This document shows positions 5,018-6,843 of a stretch of DNA of 6,843 bases, one piece after another. Below the pieces are notes generated by a model. The model searched no databases. It was not told where the DNA came from and was given only the letters and a program-made list of their open reading frames with translations. How positions within the stretch are numbered: the stretch's first letter is position 1; each line of letters opens with the position of its first letter. The stretch comes from an uncultured Collinsella sp. GTDB taxonomy: Bacteria > Actinomycetota > Coriobacteriia > Coriobacteriales > Coriobacteriaceae. Location: assembly GCA_900550735.1 (NCBI GenBank), contig URTD01000104.1, forward strand, positions 1 through 6,843. Reading direction: 5' to 3'. Both the position numbers and the translations under genes were made by a program.

Positions 5018-5755
5018 TTATTTTACTGCAAACTCCGGGCTAAATACTACCCTGCCCAGGCGAACGAGCGTAGAGCCCTCCTCAAGGGCAGACTCAAAGT
5101 CCTCGCTCATACCGCAGGAAAGCTCAGGCAGGTTCAAATCGGGATGCGCCGCCTCCAGCTCATCCCTCAGCTCACGAAGCCCCGCAAAGGTGCGGCGTGC
5201 CACATCCTTATTCCCCCGGGGCGCCATAGTCATAAGCCCCTGTACGCAAATTCCCTCAAGTTCTGCAAGCTCACCCGCGGCGGCGCGAATCTCATCGGGT
5301 GAAAAGCCTCCCTTCGACTCCTCACCACTCACATTGACCTCAATGAGCACACGCTGGGGGCCGACGAGCTCGCCTGCCTCAATCTTGCGAACAGCACGGC
5401 TCGAGATCGCCTGCGCCAGATGCAGCGAACCCACCGAGTGAATCAGCTCGGCTGAGCCCAGCACCGCATTGATCTTATTGGTCTGCAGGTTGCCGATCAT
5501 ATCGAAGCGCACCTCGGGCAGCTCCGGATGCTCCGCCAGACCCGTGAGCTTGCGAACCAGCTCCTGCGGGCGGTTCTCGGCAAAATGGCGATACCCCGCC
5601 TGGATGGCGGCAACGGTCTCATCGACACCAACGGTCTTGGACACGGCAATGAGGCTCGCGGCGTCGTGGGGACGGCCCGCGCGATCGAGCGCCGCATAAA
5701 AACGTTCCAGAATCTGCTCGCGGCGAGCGCGCATCAAGTCCAAATAGTTATCCAT
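5018..5755 (-). CDS. yggS: YggS/YlmE family PLP homeostasis protein (PLPBP)
   Basis: This 245-residue cytoplasmic protein carries pyridoxal 5'-phosphate and helps maintain vitamin B6 and amino-acid balance; no enzymatic reaction is established for the family. Seen: the PLP lysine in LIAVSK (Lys40), FAENRPQE (58-65, family F-G-E-N-x-x-Q-E), IGNLQTNK (87-94, family IGxLQxNK), NVSGEESKGG (141-150), GLMTMAP (173-179), CGMSEDF (214-220, family S-M-G-M-S-x-D-F) and TLVRLGRVVF (229-238) for phosphate binding. Ala59 for Gly and Cys214 for Met are small departures. Length is normal. ATG 5755 is chosen because GGAGG (plus-strand 5765-5769) lies 9 nt upstream and the fold starts there; an in-frame ATG at 5839 would read through the hairpin upstream. 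The gene heads yggS-sepF-yggT-divIVA, as ylmE does in Firmicutes. Confidence 0.93.
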   Translation of the reverse strand: MDNYLDLMRARREQILERFYAALDRAGRPHDAASLIAVSKTVGVDETVAAIQAGYRHFAENRPQELVRKLTGLAEHPELPEVRFDMIGNLQTNKINAVLGSAELIHSVGSLHLAQAISSRAVRKIEAGELVGPQRVLIEVNVSGEESKGGFSPDEIRAAAGELAELEGICVQGLMTMAPRGNKDVARRTFAGLRELRDELEAAHPDLNLPELSCGMSEDFESALEEGSTLVRLGRVVFSPEFAVK

Positions 5756-5805
5756 TGCCAATCGCCTCCGCTGACAGCCAAACAAGTAGTCCCATGCTAA
5801 CGCAA

Positions 5806-5837
5806 GAGCGCGGCCCCGCATGTGCAAGGCCGCGCTC
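5806..5837 (-). terminator. GC-rich hairpin between phoU and yggS, possible weak terminator
   Basis: GAGCGCGGCC at 5806-5815 pairs perfectly over 10 bp with 5828-5837 around a 12-nt loop. It lies in the 119-nt gap between the phoU stop and the yggS start. On the minus strand only TTGCGTT follows, so the U-tract is poor; it may be a partial or factor-assisted terminator, or a processing hairpin that sets phoU apart from the division genes. I see no convincing yggS promoter in the rest of the gap. Confidence 0.45.
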
Positions 5838-5874
5838 ACTTAGGTATTTACAATCTTTCGACGAACGGGGTTAC

Positions 5875-6732
5875 TTACTCCTCGTCGTCCTCGCCATCGT
5901 CCTCATCCTCAAGATGATCGAGCAGGTAGCGAAGACCCTCGCTGACCTCGTTAACGGGCACCTTGGCAACGTAGCGTGCATCGACGGCGGGCCTCATGAT
6001 AACACCCTCGCCCGAAGGCACGCGCATGCTCTCGAGCTCATCCTCATCAGTGCAGGCGATATCACCGGCAGTCATACGCTGTCCGGTCAACAGGAAGGTC
6101 AGACGGCAGGCGGCATCGATGGAAATCGAGGCGATGCGATCGAGATAGCGCGATACCATGATGGCGCGGCGCAGGTCGTCATAGTTGCTGTCGTCGTCCA
6201 TAAAATCGCCCGTGTCCATGCGGTTAAAGGTGCGGAAGAACTTCTCGTAGGCGGCGTGCACTGGCTCGTCCTCGACGGCCAAGTTGCAGATGATGGACAT
6301 GTCGTTGGTGACGAGCGCAGAAAGCGAAGAGCCCAGCACCTGGTAGACGGCCTCAGCCTCGGCCTCGACCGTGCCGACAAGCTCCTTGGGCAGCGAGATG
6401 TCGGCCTTGATCATATGACGCGTGGCGCGGCAAATCTGGCGAACCTTATCGGTCATGCGCTGCAGGTTAAAGTCGACGTAGATGATCGTCTGCAGCAAGC
6501 GGAAGTCGGAGGCGACCGGTGACTGCGTGGCAATCAGGTTGTAGCAGACGGCCTCCAGGTTGGCGCAGCGTGCGTCAATCGAAAGCGTGCGCTTCTTGGT
6601 CTTGGTGGCGAGCTTGCGGTCGTCGGTCACATAGGCCTTCACGGCATCGTGGAGGGCCAGATCGACGGCCTCGTAGATGCTCAGCATCTCGTGACGGGCC
6701 TCGATGAGCTGACGGGAAAACAGTTTGCGCAT
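5875..6732 (-). CDS. phoU: PhoU-family phosphate regulatory protein with C-terminal extension
   Basis: This 285-residue PhoU-family protein consists of two helical-bundle repeats. Such proteins dampen phosphate uptake and Pho signalling by linking the Pst transporter to a sensor kinase, at the inner face of the membrane. Repeat 1 shows SDFRLLQTIIYVDFNLQRMTD (residues 75-95); repeat 2 shows DDLRRAIMVSRYLDRI (185-200). In canonical PhoU each repeat ends in an E/D-R-I-G-D-H type metal-binding motif. Here these read LQRMTDK and LDRIASIS, so the second site has lost its aspartate and metal binding may be altered. A tail of about 70 residues follows (from about 216), ending in an acidic run (EDEDDGEDDEE); typical PhoU proteins are about 220-240 residues. 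The ATG at 6732 has GGAG (plus-strand 6739-6742) 6 nt upstream. An open frame from the window edge stops 12 nt before phoU, so it may be second or later in its operon. No pst genes are visible. Confidence 0.85.
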   Translation of the reverse strand: MRKLFSRQLIEARHEMLSIYEAVDLALHDAVKAYVTDDRKLATKTKKRTLSIDARCANLEAVCYNLIATQSPVASDFRLLQTIIYVDFNLQRMTDKVRQICRATRHMIKADISLPKELVGTVEAEAEAVYQVLGSSLSALVTNDMSIICNLAVEDEPVHAAYEKFFRTFNRMDTGDFMDDDSNYDDLRRAIMVSRYLDRIASISIDAACRLTFLLTGQRMTAGDIACTDEDELESMRVPSGEGVIMRPAVDARYVAKVPVNEVSEGLRYLLDHLEDEDDGEDDEE

Positions 6733-6744
6733 GGTTCACTCCAA

Positions 6745-6843
6745 TCAGTTGGGTGCGGTCATGCCGCCCGCACAGTGAATACGCACCGGACCAGATCCGA
6801 TCGGCTTGGGACTAGTCGCACCGATCAGCCAAAGCGGCCGGTG
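6745..6843 (-). CDS. 3' tail of an unidentified upstream frame cut by the window edge
   Basis: On the minus strand one frame is open from the window edge for 32 codons and stops with TGA at 6745-6747, 12 nt before the phoU start; the other two frames close soon after the edge. The visible residues, including PLWLIGATSPKPIGSG, do not match a family I can name. They do not look like the end of PstB or of a histidine kinase, the neighbours expected for phoU. The close spacing to phoU supports a real operon partner, but an open frame this short can occur by chance in GC-rich DNA. Confidence 0.3.
   Translation of the reverse strand, partial: HRPLWLIGATSPKPIGSGPVRIHCAGGMTAPN

Noticed and set aside
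4229..5302. Plus-strand open frame of 357 codons opposite sepF and yggS
   Set aside because: It has no recognisable domain, no good ribosome site, and lies opposite two well-conserved genes with strong Shine-Dalgarno sequences. Long antisense frames are expected in high-GC DNA.
5756..5839. Earlier in-frame ATG for yggS at 5839
   Set aside because: The extra residues are encoded by the GC-rich hairpin and lack homology; GGAGG is correctly placed for ATG 5755.
5755..6522. Plus-strand open frame of 255 codons opposite phoU
   Set aside because: It is antisense to a clear PhoU gene, with no motifs; treated as a shadow frame.
6797..6804. Palindrome CCGATCGG upstream of phoU
   Set aside because: Eight-base palindromes are common in GC-rich DNA; no second copy or operator context is visible and it lies within an open frame.

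Overview
The window looks like chromosomal DNA of a high-GC, gut-type actinobacterium of the Coriobacteriia, most like Collinsella. This is inferred from gene content and codon use, not from a database match. The strongest marker is a minus-strand run yggS - sepF - yggT - divIVA, the classic cell-division neighbourhood of Gram-positive bacteria (ylmE-ylmF-ylmG-divIVA in Firmicutes). There are no rRNA, tRNA, CRISPR or transposase genes.

Left part (1-2219, plus strand). The window probably opens in the last codons of an upstream gene, perhaps cstA, because the next gene is ybdD, the usual small partner of CstA-type pyruvate transporters. Next comes a phosphate-uptake pair: a PiT permease and a DUF47 (PhoU-like) accessory protein. 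The PiT gene is broken. It is split into two overlapping frames (415-987 and 893-1528) exactly where a roughly 60-nt segment occurs twice in diverged form, 64 nt apart, with a G6 run at the junction. Removing one G would restore a single 370-residue frame.

Middle (2220-3195). A 279-nt gene-free stretch holds a large inverted repeat (2224-2331) and then a G/T-rich zone with a repeated 14-mer and several ACTTTGG-like motifs. A nitroreductase-family flavoprotein (2499-3029) follows. Its first 77 codons avoid C at the third position, and the rest use it freely. A plus-strand and a minus-strand intrinsic terminator lie back to back at 3077-3169 and separate the two halves of the window.

Right part (3196-6843, minus strand). 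Read in transcription order from the right edge: the tail of an unidentified upstream frame, phoU, a GC-rich hairpin, yggS (PLP homeostasis), sepF (FtsZ anchor with a long Gly/Tyr/Asp-rich linker), yggT (small membrane protein) and divIVA (polar and septal scaffold), then the minus-strand terminator. yggT has no ATG, GTG or TTG at its natural 5' end. The best Shine-Dalgarno sequence points to an ATC codon that restores the first membrane helix.

Functionally the window joins phosphate uptake and its regulation (PiT, DUF47, PhoU) to the septum and pole machinery (SepF, YggT, DivIVA). No obviously new multi-gene system is visible. The items most worth checking are the duplicated, frameshifted PiT gene, the ATC start of yggT, the long inverted repeat, and the compositional switch inside the nitroreductase gene.
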